Source of the DNA: Arthrobacter sp. 24S4-2
Lineage (GTDB): Bacteria; Actinomycetota; Actinomycetes; Actinomycetales; Micrococcaceae
Direction: 5' to 3'
Assembly: GCF_005280255.1 (NCBI RefSeq)
Contig: NZ_CP040018.1
Location: 4,402,001-4,466,000 of the forward strand
DNA: 64,000 nucleotides
This document shows positions 7,812 through 17,068 of this stretch, piece after piece. Position numbers and translations under genes: made by a program. Under the pieces are notes generated by a model. That model saw nothing but the letters and a program-made list of their open reading frames with translations. It did not search any database and was not told where the DNA came from. Position 1 is the first letter of the stretch; each line of letters starts with the position of its first letter.

Positions 7812-9229
7812 TCAGGAGTCGAAGCCCAACCCCACGGCGTCGAGCGCTTTGAGGATGAGGTTCCGCTTCCCCTGGTTGTGATCCGCCCGGTCCATGGACC
7901 AGCGCGTCAGGTTGATGCCCAGGGACGCCAGTGGTTCGGGTGGGAAGGGCAGCGGCCGTTTCCTGACCATCTCCACCCTCGTGCGCTCGGTATCAAGGCC
8001 CGCCAGCAGGTCCAGGAGCACATCGGCCGCAAACGCCGTGGCGCCAACTCCCAGACCCGTGAAACCCCCGCGTACGCCACCCTGCCCTTGCGCGCAGTGC
8101 CGAAGAAGGCGCAGAACTGCGTGCTCGAATCGATGGGTCCGGCCCACTTGTGCGTGAACTTCAACCCTTCCAATTGCGGGAATGTGGTGAAGAAGTGGGA
8201 AGCGATCTTCTCCCAGGTGCCGGGCTGGTACTCGTGCCGCTCGTCCACGCGCCGGCCCCAAAAGTAGAGGGCATCGTAGCCGCCGAACAGAATCCTGTGG
8301 TCCTTAGTGATCCGGTAGTAATGGAACTGGTTGGCAACATCCCCGATCCCCTGCCGTTTGTCCCACCCGATGGATGCCAACTGTTCCGCGCTGAGAGGTT
8401 CGGTCATGAGCGCGTAGTCGTACACGGGCACCGTCATCAGCTGGTTCCGCTTCAGCAATGAGGGAAACACGTTGGTGCCGAGGACAACATGGGCGGCTTC
8501 CACGTTGCCCCGTTCCGTAACGATGCTGACGCCGTATTCGTGGTCCTTCAGGTCACGCGCGCGCGTGCCCTCATAAATGTGGACACCCAACTCCGTTGCC
8601 ACCCGTGCGAGCTCAAGGCCGAGTTTGTACGGGTGGATCATGGCCACGGAGTCCTTATGCCAACGGCCAGCCAAGTACGTGGGCGAATTGACCTCGGCGC
8701 GGATGGCATCCTGATCCAGATAGACGCTCCCGAGGCTGTCGTCCTCCTGGAGCCAGGCAACCTGATGTGGTTCGACGGCAACGTCGAGCTGACCGGTGCG
8801 CTCCCAGTCGCAGTCCATGGCGTACTTCTCCACGGTCTCCTGCATGCGGCCTAGGTTCTCCATGCCCAACCGGTCCAGGGTCGTCAGCTCCTCAGGCCAG
8901 CGGTTCTTGCCGTTCTCATGGCCGTGGGTCAGGCTCGCTTCGCAGAAGCCGCCGTTGCGGCCTGACGCCGCCCAAGCCACCTGCTCGGCTTCAAGCAGGA
9001 TCACTGTCCGGCCGGGGTCGCGTTCCTTGGCGCGGAGTGCCGTCCAGAGCCCGGTGTAGCCCCCGCCGACAATCACGAGGTCGGCGGCAGCGTCGCCGTC
9101 GAGTTGTGGGTATCGAGTGGCGGTGTCCGCGAGGTCATCGATCCAGAAGGGCCGGTGGGCGGCACCTTCCAGCGCATTAGCTACGACGGCGGCCTGCGGG
9201 ACGTTCCGTTCGAAAACGGTGGTATTCAC
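7812..9229 (-). pseudogene. FAD-dependent amine oxidoreductase (DAO family) with a one-base frameshift
   Basis: This is a DAO/PuuB-type flavoenzyme that would oxidise a primary or secondary amine. The N-terminal dinucleotide fold (LVIVGGGYTGLW) and SGRNGGFCEASLTHGHENG are clear. The frame holds to GRVAYAG, then breaks at a run of five C (8065-8069, plus strand). Adding one base restores GGFTGLGVGATAFAADVLLD and a natural end at 7812. GTG at 9229 has AGGAG eight bases upstream; an upstream ATG at 9301 gives an unlikely extension. It is last in the minus-strand operon, 84 bases after the ABC ATPase. Either a real mutation or a homopolymer sequencing error. Confidence 0.82.
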
Positions 9230-9313
9230 GGGAAATTCTCCTGTTTCTCGGCGCGTTCGTGTGTGCGTTTTGCCTGCGAACGACGCTTGGGTGATGTTCA
9301 TGGCCGGGACTGC

Positions 9314-10918
9314 TCAGGCAGTGACCGGTTCGGCGTCCCACAATGGCCGGGGACGTGAGCCGATGAGGTTCTTGGTGTAGTCGTCGCCGGGGTCTTCCAG
9401 GACGCGGGCCGTGGGGCCTTGTTCCACGATCCGTCCCTGATGCATCACAATGAGCTCGGAGCACAGGCGCGAGACGACGGCCAGGTCATGGGTGACGAAG
9501 AGAATGGTCAGCCCGAACTGGTCCCGCAGTTCCTCCACGAGTTCCAGAACCTGTGCCTGGACCGAGACGTCCAAGGCACTGGTGGCCTCGTCCAAAACCA
9601 GGAGCCGGGGGCGGGCGGCGAGCGCCTTGGCCAACGCAACGCGCTGCCGCTGGCCACCCGAGAGGGCGCGGGGCTTTGCGTCGAGCCGTTCAGACCCGAT
9701 TCCCACCCTGCCCAGGAGTTCGGCGGCACTGGCTTTGGCTTCCTTGCGCCCTTGCCTCTGGTGAAGGCGGAACACATCCGCCACGGCGTTGCCCACCGGA
9801 ATCCGCGGATCCAGGGATAGGTAAGGATCCTGGAAAACAATCTGCACGTCCTTGGCCAAGACTTTGCGCTCGGAGGCCTTGAGTGACCGGCGCGGCCTGG
9901 GGACTCCGTTCAGGCTGAGTTCGCCTTCCGTGGGAGTTTCCAAAGCCACCACTAGCCGGGCAAGCGTGGATTTCCCTGAGCCCGATTCACCCACCACTCC
10001 CAAGGAGCCGCCTTCCGGAAGAGTGAAACCGGCGCCGTCCAAGGCGGTGATGATTTCGCCGCGGGGCAGTTGGTACGTTTTGGATACCCCGGATACCTGG
10101 AGCAGAGGTGACGCGGCAGCCTTCGGTCCGGGCACCTCGCCCAACTCGATGACGGGGGTCGCCTCCACCAACTGCCGCGTGTAGTCCTCCTGCGGCCTCT
10201 GGAACACCATCTGCGTAGGACCGTGCTCCACCACTTGGCCGCGCCTGAGCACGTAGACGCGTTCACACAGGCTGGCTGCCAGGTTCAGGTCATGGGTAAT
10301 GAACAGCATGCCCATCCCCCGGGACTGCTGTTCCTCGCGCAGGAGCCGCACGATCCCGGCCTCGGTAGTGACATCGAGTGCCGTGGTGGGCTCGTCGCAG
10401 AGCAACAGCTCCGGGGAGTTCAGGAGCGCAGCAGCAATCATTACGCGCTGCAGCATGCCGCCCGAGAGCTGGTGTGGGTGTTGATCCATCAGTTCCTTGG
10501 CGCGCCGCAGGCCCACTTGCTCAAGCTGTTTCACGGCGCGTTCGGTGGCCTCGGCGCGGGACAGCCCATCAAACCGCAGCAGTGTCTCCGTCAGAAAGTC
10601 CCCCACAGTCCGGACGGGGTTGATACCTGCCCTGGGGTCCTGGAAAACCATGGAGGCGTGTGCACGACGCAGCTCCATCAGGCGCTGTCTGCTGGCCTTC
10701 AGTGTATCGAGGCCATTCACGGCCACCGTTCCGGAATACTCCGAGCCGCCCGGAAACAACCCCAGCGCCGCACGGGTGGTCAGGGACTTACCCGAGCCTG
10801 ACTCCCCCACCAAGGCGACCGCTTCCCCGTCGTTCACATGCAGTGAGACGCTGTCCAACAGCGGCGGCCTGTCCGGAAAGCCGAGGGTAAAGTCTTCAAT
10901 CTGCAGAAGCTGGCTCAT
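9314..10918 (-). CDS. Peptide-type ABC transporter ATPase, two fused ATPase domains
   Basis: A 534-residue protein carrying two complete ABC ATPase units, the DppD-DppF fusion common in actinobacteria. Domain 1 has Walker A GESGSGKS at residues 38-45, LSGGM and LLLCDEPTTALD. Domain 2 has GESGSGKS, LSGGQRQRVALAKAL and LLVLDEATSALD. Each domain ends with an oligopeptide/dipeptide C-terminal extension. The ATG at 10918 overlaps the permease stop (ATGA). A longer open frame to 11206 is antisense-quality sequence within the permease and is rejected. It energises import by the two permeases and the lipoprotein encoded upstream. Confidence 0.93.
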   Translation of the reverse strand: MSQLLQIEDFTLGFPDRPPLLDSVSLHVNDGEAVALVGESGSGKSLTTRAALGLFPGGSEYSGTVAVNGLDTLKASRQRLMELRRAHASMVFQDPRAGINPVRTVGDFLTETLLRFDGLSRAEATERAVKQLEQVGLRRAKELMDQHPHQLSGGMLQRVMIAAALLNSPELLLCDEPTTALDVTTEAGIVRLLREEQQSRGMGMLFITHDLNLAASLCERVYVLRRGQVVEHGPTQMVFQRPQEDYTRQLVEATPVIELGEVPGPKAAASPLLQVSGVSKTYQLPRGEIITALDGAGFTLPEGGSLGVVGESGSGKSTLARLVVALETPTEGELSLNGVPRPRRSLKASERKVLAKDVQIVFQDPYLSLDPRIPVGNAVADVFRLHQRQGRKEAKASAAELLGRVGIGSERLDAKPRALSGGQRQRVALAKALAARPRLLVLDEATSALDVSVQAQVLELVEELRDQFGLTILFVTHDLAVVSRLCSELIVMHQGRIVEQGPTARVLEDPGDDYTKNLIGSRPRPLWDAEPVTA

Positions 10919-11772
10919 GACAGTTTTCCTCCGATGCGGTCTGAAAGTTCCTCGCCGATGACATTCACGGCCACCACCACCAGCACAACTACCAGGGCGG
11001 GCCAGAAGGCGGGGAGAAGATAGCCGCCCAGCAGGGCGCCGCGGGACTCCTCGATCATGGCGCCCCAGTCGCTGGTAGGCGGCTGGACCCCCAGCCCGAT
11101 GAACGAGAGCGCCGCGAGGTCGGCCAGCACGTAGCCGAAATTCAAAGTCGATTGAGCGCCAACTGTGGGAATGAGGTTGGGAAGGACCCTGCCCAGCACC
11201 ACCCACGGCGTCCGGAATCCGAGCACCCGGTACGCCTGGACGTAGGGCCGTGCACGCTCAGCCACTACCAGCGACTGCACCAGCCGGGCCACATACGGGA
11301 CGTAGGCGATGGTCATCGCCAGGATGGGAGCGCAAAGCCCCTTACCGAACAGGGCGATGGCGAGCATGGCCATCAGCAGCGCGGGGAAGGCGAACAGCAG
11401 GTCAAAGAGCCTGCCAAGTATTTTGCCCAGCCAGCCTTCCGACCAGCCGGCGACCAGACCCAGCAGTAGGCCCAGAACCGTTGACCCGACCACCACGATG
11501 GTGGGTCCCAGCAGCGAGGTCCGTCCACCATGCATGAGCCGGCTGAGGAGGTCGCGTCCCAGCGCGTCTGTTCCCAGCAGGTGTTGGCCGCTTGGGCCGG
11601 CAAGCACATTGTTTAGGTCCACATAGTCCGGGTCGTAAGGCGCCAGCGCCGGGGCAAGCAGTGAGAGGAGTACGACGGCGGCGGCAACGGCGAGCGCGCC
11701 CCACACCAACGGTGACAGGAGGCTGCCGTAACGGCGAAGGCCTGCCTGCGGCAGTTGGATGGCTAAAGTCAT
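10915..11772 (-). CDS. Peptide-type ABC permease (DppC family)
   Basis: A 285-residue inner-membrane permease of the DppC/OppC family. The N-terminal membrane helix (LVWGALAVAAAVVLLSLLAPALAP) is followed by PDYVDLNNVLAGPSGQHLLGTDALGRDLLSRLMHG, the periplasmic signature of this family in which the LGTDxLGRDxxSR motif is diagnostic. The BPD_transp_1 core follows, with the ATPase-contact loop around YRVLGFRTPWVVLGRVLPNL. Start and stop overlap the neighbouring genes by four bases each, so the five transporter-related genes are translationally coupled. Confidence 0.93.
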   Translation of the reverse strand: MTLAIQLPQAGLRRYGSLLSPLVWGALAVAAAVVLLSLLAPALAPYDPDYVDLNNVLAGPSGQHLLGTDALGRDLLSRLMHGGRTSLLGPTIVVVGSTVLGLLLGLVAGWSEGWLGKILGRLFDLLFAFPALLMAMLAIALFGKGLCAPILAMTIAYVPYVARLVQSLVVAERARPYVQAYRVLGFRTPWVVLGRVLPNLIPTVGAQSTLNFGYVLADLAALSFIGLGVQPPTSDWGAMIEESRGALLGGYLLPAFWPALVVVLVVVAVNVIGEELSDRIGGKLS

Positions 11773-12800
11773 CGGGACTCCGTTCCGGCCGCGATACGCG
11801 GATCAATGAGGGGCTGGATGAGGTCAACGACGGTGTTCACCAGGACGAAGGCCGCGACCACCACCATGACGATTGCCTGGACGACGGCGAAGTCCAGCCT
11901 GTCGATGGATTGCACCAGGAGCTGCCCTATGCCGGACAGGCCGAACGTCCGCTCGATGATGGCGCTTGAGACCAGGAGGCCCGCCACCAGGACAGCGCTC
12001 ACGGTGAGGATGGGTCCCAAGGCGTTGCGCAGGACATGGCGTGCCACCACAGATCCGCGGGTAAGGCCGCGGCTGGTTGCCACTTCCACGTGGTCGCGGA
12101 GCAGTTGCTCGTTCATAGACGAGCGGGTTACCCTCGCCACCATGGCAATGTAGGTGATGCCCAACGCGAGCCCCGGGAGGGTGAGATGCCAGATGCGGTC
12201 CCATCCGCCGTCGCCGCTTCCAAAGGAGGGGAACCACCCCAACCCAACCGAGAAGAGAGCTACCAGGGCGATGGCTGCGACGAATGGCGGCACGGCGCCT
12301 GCAGCGGTGAGGGTGATCAGGATGAAGCGGTCGCCGAAACCCGCGTTCAGGCTGGCGACAATCCCGGCGAACAAACCCAGGACGGTGATGAAGACCGCGG
12401 CCAGGGCCACGAGCTGGAGGGTGGTGGGCAACCGTCCGAGCAGCACGTCCGACACGTCCTGCCGGTAGGTCAGCGAACGGCCCCAGTCCCCCTGCAGGAT
12501 GCCGCCGAGCCAGTTCAGATACTGTTCCCAGGCGGGCTTGTCCAGGCCGAACTGCCGGGTGATTTCTTCCAAGGCTTCGGGTTTGGGACTGCGACCCCTG
12601 AGCAGGAAGCGTGCCGGGTCCCCGGGGACCAGGAATCGTGAAAAGAACACTGCCAGCGACGCGACGAACAACGTGGCCAACAGGGCAAGTACCTTCTTCG
12701 CGATGAACACCGCAGGACGGGCAGCGCGGACCTTCACTTGTTTGCCGACGGGCTTGCCCTGCGGCATCGCGGGCGCCTGCATTTGATCTGTTTCGGTCAT
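11769..12800 (-). CDS. Peptide-type ABC permease (DppB family)
   Basis: A 343-residue DppB/OppB-family permease. After a basic cytoplasmic tail the first helix (VLALLATLFVASLAVFFSRFL) leads to VPGDPARFLLRG, the family's periplasmic N-terminal motif, then the transport core with TSRGLTRGSVVARHVLRNAL as the ATPase-coupling segment. ATG at 12800 has GGAGG eight bases upstream; a start five codons earlier is possible but lacks spacing. The start lies one base after the solute-binding-protein stop, and the end overlaps the DppC-type gene. Confidence 0.92.
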   Translation of the reverse strand: MTETDQMQAPAMPQGKPVGKQVKVRAARPAVFIAKKVLALLATLFVASLAVFFSRFLVPGDPARFLLRGRSPKPEALEEITRQFGLDKPAWEQYLNWLGGILQGDWGRSLTYRQDVSDVLLGRLPTTLQLVALAAVFITVLGLFAGIVASLNAGFGDRFILITLTAAGAVPPFVAAIALVALFSVGLGWFPSFGSGDGGWDRIWHLTLPGLALGITYIAMVARVTRSSMNEQLLRDHVEVATSRGLTRGSVVARHVLRNALGPILTVSAVLVAGLLVSSAIIERTFGLSGIGQLLVQSIDRLDFAVVQAIVMVVVAAFVLVNTVVDLIQPLIDPRIAAGTESR

Positions 12801-12801
12801 G

Positions 12802-14517
12802 CTAGTGACCTCCAATCTTGGCTGCCCACGGGAAGTACATGTAATTTATGGACGGATCCGCGCCTGTGATGCGCTTGCCCAGCCACATGGTGGTCACGGT
12901 CTCGTAGAGTGGACCCCACACCACTTCATCGCTGGCCAGTTTGGCGGCCTCACCTGTGAGCTTGCCGCGGGCGTCAGGGTCCTGCACGCCGTAGGCCGTG
13001 TTGACCAGTTCGTCGAATTTAGGGTTGCTCCAGCCCCCGTAGTTGCTGAAGTCGCCGGTCCGCAGCACGCTGTACATTTCCAGGGGTTCAGTGCTGGAGA
13101 GGTACCAGGAGGTCACCATGAGGTCCACGTTTTTGCGTGCCTCGGGGTCGGAGAAGAGGGTGGTGTATTTGTCGTTGGACATCGTTTGGATCTCCGGATC
13201 CAGGCCTATTTCCTGGGCTGCGGACGCGATGGCCCGTGCCGCGATGTCAAAGGCCGCATTCAGCGAGGCCGTGGCGAAGACGAACTTGCTGCCTTCAGCA
13301 CCGGCTTCCTTGACGAGCTTTTTGGCTTCCTCCACGTCATACGGTGTAGACAGGAGGCCACCGAAAGCCTCATCTGCCGTTTCTGACGAGGCGTCCTTCC
13401 ACACACTCCGGGTGGTCAGGGCATCGGTCTTGCCCGCATAGCCCTGCTCCGCAGCCTTGATCAAAGCTTCCCGGTTAATGGCCATCATGAGCGCCTTGCG
13501 GACTCGAACGTCCTGGAAGGTGCCGCCAAGGTTGGTGAAGACCATGCTTTGCACCGAGGTGTCTTTGCCGAAGTACAGCGAGCCGGCGTCGTCGTTGGCT
13601 TTCAAGATGTCGATAGCGTTGGACGGGATGGCGAAGCCGCCGTCTATTTCGCCTGTTTGAAGTGCATTGATTCGTGAGGTGGCGTCGGGGAGCATCTTGA
13701 AGGTGACTTGCTGTGACTTGGCTTTGAGGTCAGGATCCCAATAGTCGTCGTAGCGCGTGAGCGTGATGCTTTCGCCGGCCTCCCATTGTTCGAATTGGAA
13801 AGGTCCGGTGCAGTTCACGCCTGTGCTGGAGTTTCCGTAGTCTTTGCCGGCAGATTCCAGCGTCTTGGCCGACTCCACCACGCCCGTAGCTCCCACTAAG
13901 GAGGCGTTGAAAATGTAATCCGGCCGGGTGGTGGTGACCGTGACCTCGTAGTCGCCGGTCTTTTCGATCGATTCCACGTTCTGATAGGCGGTCGCCCAGA
14001 AGGAGCCAACTTCCGGGTCAACATGGCGGCTCAGGGAGGCGACGACGTCGTCCGCCGTCATCTCGCTGCCGTCATGGAATTTCACGCCCTGGCGGATAGT
14101 GTAGACCCAGGTCAAGGGATCCGGGTTCTCCACTCCGGTGGCCAAGCCAGGCGACGTGGAAAGGTCTGCATTCCAGCGGAACAGTGACTCGCAGACGTTG
14201 GACAGGACAGTATTGTCCGGGTAGTCGAAGGCGTAGGCGTAGTCCAGGGAGAACGGCTCCGCGTACATGGCCCAGTTGAAGTTGCCGATCTCCTTGGTGG
14301 GGGCCGGCGTTGAGTCGGACATCGTGAACTTGGCTCCGCCCGCGGCATCAGTCACGCTGGTGGGCCTCACGGCGCAGCCGCCCAGGACCAAGCCGGCCAC
14401 GACGGCGGCCACGCCAACCGCTGTGATGCGCGACGGCATCGTCCGCTGTTTGAGGCGCCCGACACCTTGCGCATTGTGCCGCTGCGTTCTGAGGAGTTTC
14501 GCTCTGTGCAGCTTCAT
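12802..14517 (-). CDS. Solute-binding lipoprotein, family 5 (peptide/nickel/opine type)
   Basis: A 571-residue extracytoplasmic receptor for the adjacent ABC permeases. A long basic N-terminus leads to a hydrophobic stretch and lipobox LVLGGC, so the mature protein is lipid-anchored at a Cys near residue 48. The SBP_bac_5 fold is shown by NVCESLFRWNADLSTSPGLA, the DPLTWVYTIRQGVKFHDGSEM signature, and VRKALMMAINREALI. ATG at 14517 overlaps the amidohydrolase stop (ATGA); an internal ATG 27 codons later would give a more usual signal peptide. Substrates in this family range from peptides to opines and glycosides, so specificity is open. Confidence 0.92.
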   Translation of the reverse strand: MKLHRAKLLRTQRHNAQGVGRLKQRTMPSRITAVGVAAVVAGLVLGGCAVRPTSVTDAAGGAKFTMSDSTPAPTKEIGNFNWAMYAEPFSLDYAYAFDYPDNTVLSNVCESLFRWNADLSTSPGLATGVENPDPLTWVYTIRQGVKFHDGSEMTADDVVASLSRHVDPEVGSFWATAYQNVESIEKTGDYEVTVTTTRPDYIFNASLVGATGVVESAKTLESAGKDYGNSSTGVNCTGPFQFEQWEAGESITLTRYDDYWDPDLKAKSQQVTFKMLPDATSRINALQTGEIDGGFAIPSNAIDILKANDDAGSLYFGKDTSVQSMVFTNLGGTFQDVRVRKALMMAINREALIKAAEQGYAGKTDALTTRSVWKDASSETADEAFGGLLSTPYDVEEAKKLVKEAGAEGSKFVFATASLNAAFDIAARAIASAAQEIGLDPEIQTMSNDKYTTLFSDPEARKNVDLMVTSWYLSSTEPLEMYSVLRTGDFSNYGGWSNPKFDELVNTAYGVQDPDARGKLTGEAAKLASDEVVWGPLYETVTTMWLGKRITGADPSINYMYFPWAAKIGGH

Positions 14518-16211
14518 TGCATCACCTCGGCGCTCCGCGCGGACCGGTTGCCTCGTGTTGAGCGGTCATAGACGCACTCCCCGCCGATCCAGGTCTGCGT
14601 GACGACTGCACGGTGGAGTTCCTTATTGGGGAGGTCAAAGAGGTTGGTGTCCAGCACGGCCAGGTCCGCAAGCTTCCCGGGTTCCAGGGTTCCTGTCTGC
14701 GCGTTGAGATGGTTGATCCACGCCGAACCCTGCGTGTAGGCGTCGAGGATCTGCTTGAGGCTGAGCTTCTGTAATTGACGGCCGAGCGGCGGCAGGTCCT
14801 CCTCCGCGGCTCTGCGGTTGACGGCGACATGGATCGCTGCGATCGGATCCGCGGTTGAAACGGGCCAGTCGCTCCCGGCCACAAGGCGCGCGCCCGCAGC
14901 AGCAAGTTCGCCGAAGGGGTAGTGCCGGTCCTCGGCGCCCGGCTCCAGGAAAGGCAATGTCAGAGTGTCCAGTTGCTCTTCATGGCAGGCCCACAGAGCT
15001 TGGACATTGGCGGCCGCTCCGAGCTCCGCGAAGCGCGGCACGTCCTCGCGGCGGACCATTTGGAGATGCGCCAAGTGGTGACGTTGATCGTTGGTGCCGT
15101 TGACATCGCGGGCAGCTTGGAGGGCATCCAAGGCATCGGTGACTGCGCGGTCGCCGAGGGCATGAAAGTGGAGTTGCATTCCAGCTGCGTCGATCGCGGT
15201 GACGAACTCCTTCAGCTCGCTGGGCTCAAAGAACTCGATCCCTCGGTTGTCCGTGTGGTGGCCGTGGTGGTCCAGGTACACGTGATGCATGGCCGCCGTG
15301 AAGTTCTCCGCGACTCCATCAACCATCACCTTGACCGTGTTGGCGTTGAGTACGAGGGGGTCGAACGATTCGCTGACAGTGTCGCGGCGTTCCAGGATCG
15401 TATCCAGCTGCGACATGCCCGCTGTCCGGTCCCACCACTGGCATGCGGTGACCCGCACTTTGAGGTCGCCAACTCGCGCGGCATCCATGTAGACGGTGAG
15501 GTTGTCCGCGTGACCACCCTCCGGGATGGGTACCCAGGCGTCCTGCCAGGCCGTGATGCCTTGCGAGAGCAGCAACTCCTGCGAGGCGAGCAGGCCTTGG
15601 TAGGCAAGGTTGTAGGGCAATGCCGGCTTGACCTCGTTGAACAGGTCCATGGCACCTTCGTGGACCGTTCCAGCTGGTGTTCCGTCCGGATCACGTTCAA
15701 GGCGTCCACTCTCAGGGTCCGGAGTATCCCGGCTGATCCCCGCGGCCGCGAACGCAGCAGTGTTAGCCCAGGCCCCGTGGTGGTCACGGTTCACCAGATA
15801 GACCGGCCGGTCCGGCACCACTGCATCCAGCAGCTCCCGTCCCGGAGTTCCGCTAGGGAAGGAATCCATGGACCAGCCAGCGCCGAGGATCCACGCTTCG
15901 TCCGGGTTCCTCTCGGCGTATCCGGCCACGATGCTGACGGCTTCTTCTGCTGTGGTGGCTCCCGTCAGGTCGCATTGGAGCAGCTCGACGCCTGCGAAGA
16001 TCGGGTGGATGTGGGCGTCCTGAAATCCGGGAACCACCAATTGCCCGTCGAGATCCACCCGGCGAGTGTCCGGTGTGACCGAAGCTTCGAGTTCCTGGGG
16101 GCTGCCGACGGCGATGATACGTCCGTCCGTTACTGCAAGGTTTGCCTGGACGGGGCCGGCTTCATTGCCGGTATACACCCATCCGTTCTCAAACAATATC
16201 TCTGCGAGCAC
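14514..16211 (-). CDS. Metal-dependent amidohydrolase, YtcJ-like (Amidohydro_3)
   Basis: A 565-residue amidohydrolase-superfamily enzyme. The N-terminal metal motif DAHIHP appears near residue 65 after VDLDGQLVVPGF; LHFHALGDRAV supplies further ligands in mid-protein; VAGSDWPVSTADP is the C-terminal Asp motif of the YtcJ subgroup. It should hydrolyse an amide or related bond in the cytoplasm. It is the first gene of the minus-strand operon and faces the TetR gene across a 173-base promoter region, so it likely acts on the imported substrate and responds to that regulator. Substrates of YtcJ-like enzymes are mostly unassigned. Confidence 0.9.
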   Translation of the reverse strand: MLAEILFENGWVYTGNEAGPVQANLAVTDGRIIAVGSPQELEASVTPDTRRVDLDGQLVVPGFQDAHIHPIFAGVELLQCDLTGATTAEEAVSIVAGYAERNPDEAWILGAGWSMDSFPSGTPGRELLDAVVPDRPVYLVNRDHHGAWANTAAFAAAGISRDTPDPESGRLERDPDGTPAGTVHEGAMDLFNEVKPALPYNLAYQGLLASQELLLSQGITAWQDAWVPIPEGGHADNLTVYMDAARVGDLKVRVTACQWWDRTAGMSQLDTILERRDTVSESFDPLVLNANTVKVMVDGVAENFTAAMHHVYLDHHGHHTDNRGIEFFEPSELKEFVTAIDAAGMQLHFHALGDRAVTDALDALQAARDVNGTNDQRHHLAHLQMVRREDVPRFAELGAAANVQALWACHEEQLDTLTLPFLEPGAEDRHYPFGELAAAGARLVAGSDWPVSTADPIAAIHVAVNRRAAEEDLPPLGRQLQKLSLKQILDAYTQGSAWINHLNAQTGTLEPGKLADLAVLDTNLFDLPNKELHRAVVTQTWIGGECVYDRSTRGNRSARSAEVMQ

Positions 16212-16249
16212 CTTCGAGTCCTTTCGTGGGAATCAACTCTGCGAGACAC

Positions 16250-16310
16250 ACTATGAGCCGGATCACAAAAAGTCAACACTGTTGACATCATTGCTGACAG
16301 AGATATTGAC
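16250..16310. promoter_or_regulatory. Divergent promoter with palindromic operator GTCAACA-c-TGTTGAC
   Basis: A perfect 15-bp palindrome (GTCAACA, one base, TGTTGAC) occupies 16272-16286 between the amidohydrolase operon and the TetR gene. Each arm contains a -35-like TTGAC: TTGACA on the plus strand (16282-16287) and TTGACT on the minus strand (16277-16272). For the minus strand, CATAGT at 16255-16250 is a fair -10 at 16-base spacing. A plus-strand -10 is less clear (TATTGA, 16304-16309). A dimer bound here would cover both -35 boxes, a typical arrangement for TetR autoregulation with operon repression. Confidence 0.6.
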
Positions 16311-16332
16311 TTGTCCTCGAAAGGAGGAAACC

Positions 16333-16350
16333 ATGAATCATGTAGGTTGA
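16333..16350 (+). promoter_or_regulatory. Possible five-codon leader ORF upstream of the TetR gene
   Basis: AAGGAGG at 16321-16327 is an excellent ribosome-binding site five bases before ATG at 16333, yet the frame is only MNHVG then TGA. The TetR start lies 35 bases further on with a weaker site (AGGAAGG, 16368-16374). This could be a leader peptide that delivers ribosomes to the regulator gene, or a relic of a displaced start. Confidence 0.4.
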
Positions 16351-16384
16351 TATCAATCCGGGATCGCAGGAAGGCGGACAAGAG

Positions 16385-17068
16385 TTGGTGCAGTCAGCAC
16401 AATCGATGGACCGCCGCACCCGGCTGGACCCAGCCACCATCGTCGATGCCGTCCTGCGGATTTCCAGCCAAGAGCCCACCGAGCGGTTGACTGTCCGCAG
16501 GCTGGGGCAGGAGCTCGAGGTTGACGCCACAGCCGTGTATCGGCATTTCCGCAACCGGGACGCGATTGTCAGGGCAGCGCTGGACCAGTTGTTCATGCTG
16601 TCCGTGGATCGCATCCACGCCTCGGAACAACACCAGGACTGGCGCTCCCGGCTCGAGGCCTATCTCGACGAACTCCTCAGGGTCTTCATGCAGCACCCGT
16701 CTTTGGGCAGCGAGTCCTTCGCCACCGATACATACGGCCCAGGCGAGCTGAAGGCCATCGATTTCGTCCTGCAATGTCTCACGGACGCAGGGCTGGCTGA
16801 AGACCGCGTGGTCCACTATTACGCGGCGCTGGAAAGCTACACCCTGGCTCTCGGCGCCGGGATTGCGGTGGAGATTCAGCGGCTCCCGGACTCTGAAGGC
16901 CACGACCCTTGGCTCAATCCACGGGTTTTCACGCGCATCACCGGGTACCCGCTCCTTGAAAAACACCAGGCAGCACTGCAAAACCTCGATTCGCTCAAGG
17001 CATTCCAGGCCGGTCTCGCGGCAATTTTGGACAGCGCAGAACGCGAAAGCACGGGGCGGCGGGCCTGA
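16385..17068 (+). CDS. TetR-family transcriptional regulator of the adjacent catabolic locus
   Basis: A 227-residue TetR regulator. Residues 14-60 form the DNA-binding domain: LDPATIVDAVLRISSQEP, then TVRRLGQELEVDATAVYRHF and RNRDAIVRAALDQL. The C-terminal ligand-binding part has the TetR_C-type helices (VVHYYAALESYTLALGAGIA). Start choice is uncertain: TTG at 16385, GTG at 16388 and ATG at 16406 are in frame; AGGAAGG favours the first two. It diverges from the amidohydrolase-transporter operon and probably controls it through the palindrome at 16272-16286. The ligand is presumably the transported substrate or an intermediate. Confidence 0.88.
   Translation: MVQSAQSMDRRTRLDPATIVDAVLRISSQEPTERLTVRRLGQELEVDATAVYRHFRNRDAIVRAALDQLFMLSVDRIHASEQHQDWRSRLEAYLDELLRVFMQHPSLGSESFATDTYGPGELKAIDFVLQCLTDAGLAEDRVVHYYAALESYTLALGAGIAVEIQRLPDSEGHDPWLNPRVFTRITGYPLLEKHQAALQNLDSLKAFQAGLAAILDSAERESTGRRA

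Noticed and set aside
10919..11206. N-terminal extension of the double ABC ATPase
   Set aside because: The extra 96 codons overlap the permease gene and lack coding character; the ATG at 10918 gives the conserved ABC start and an ATGA overlap.
14922..16256. 444-codon plus-strand frame
   Set aside because: Antisense to the amidohydrolase gene, whose metal motifs are clear.
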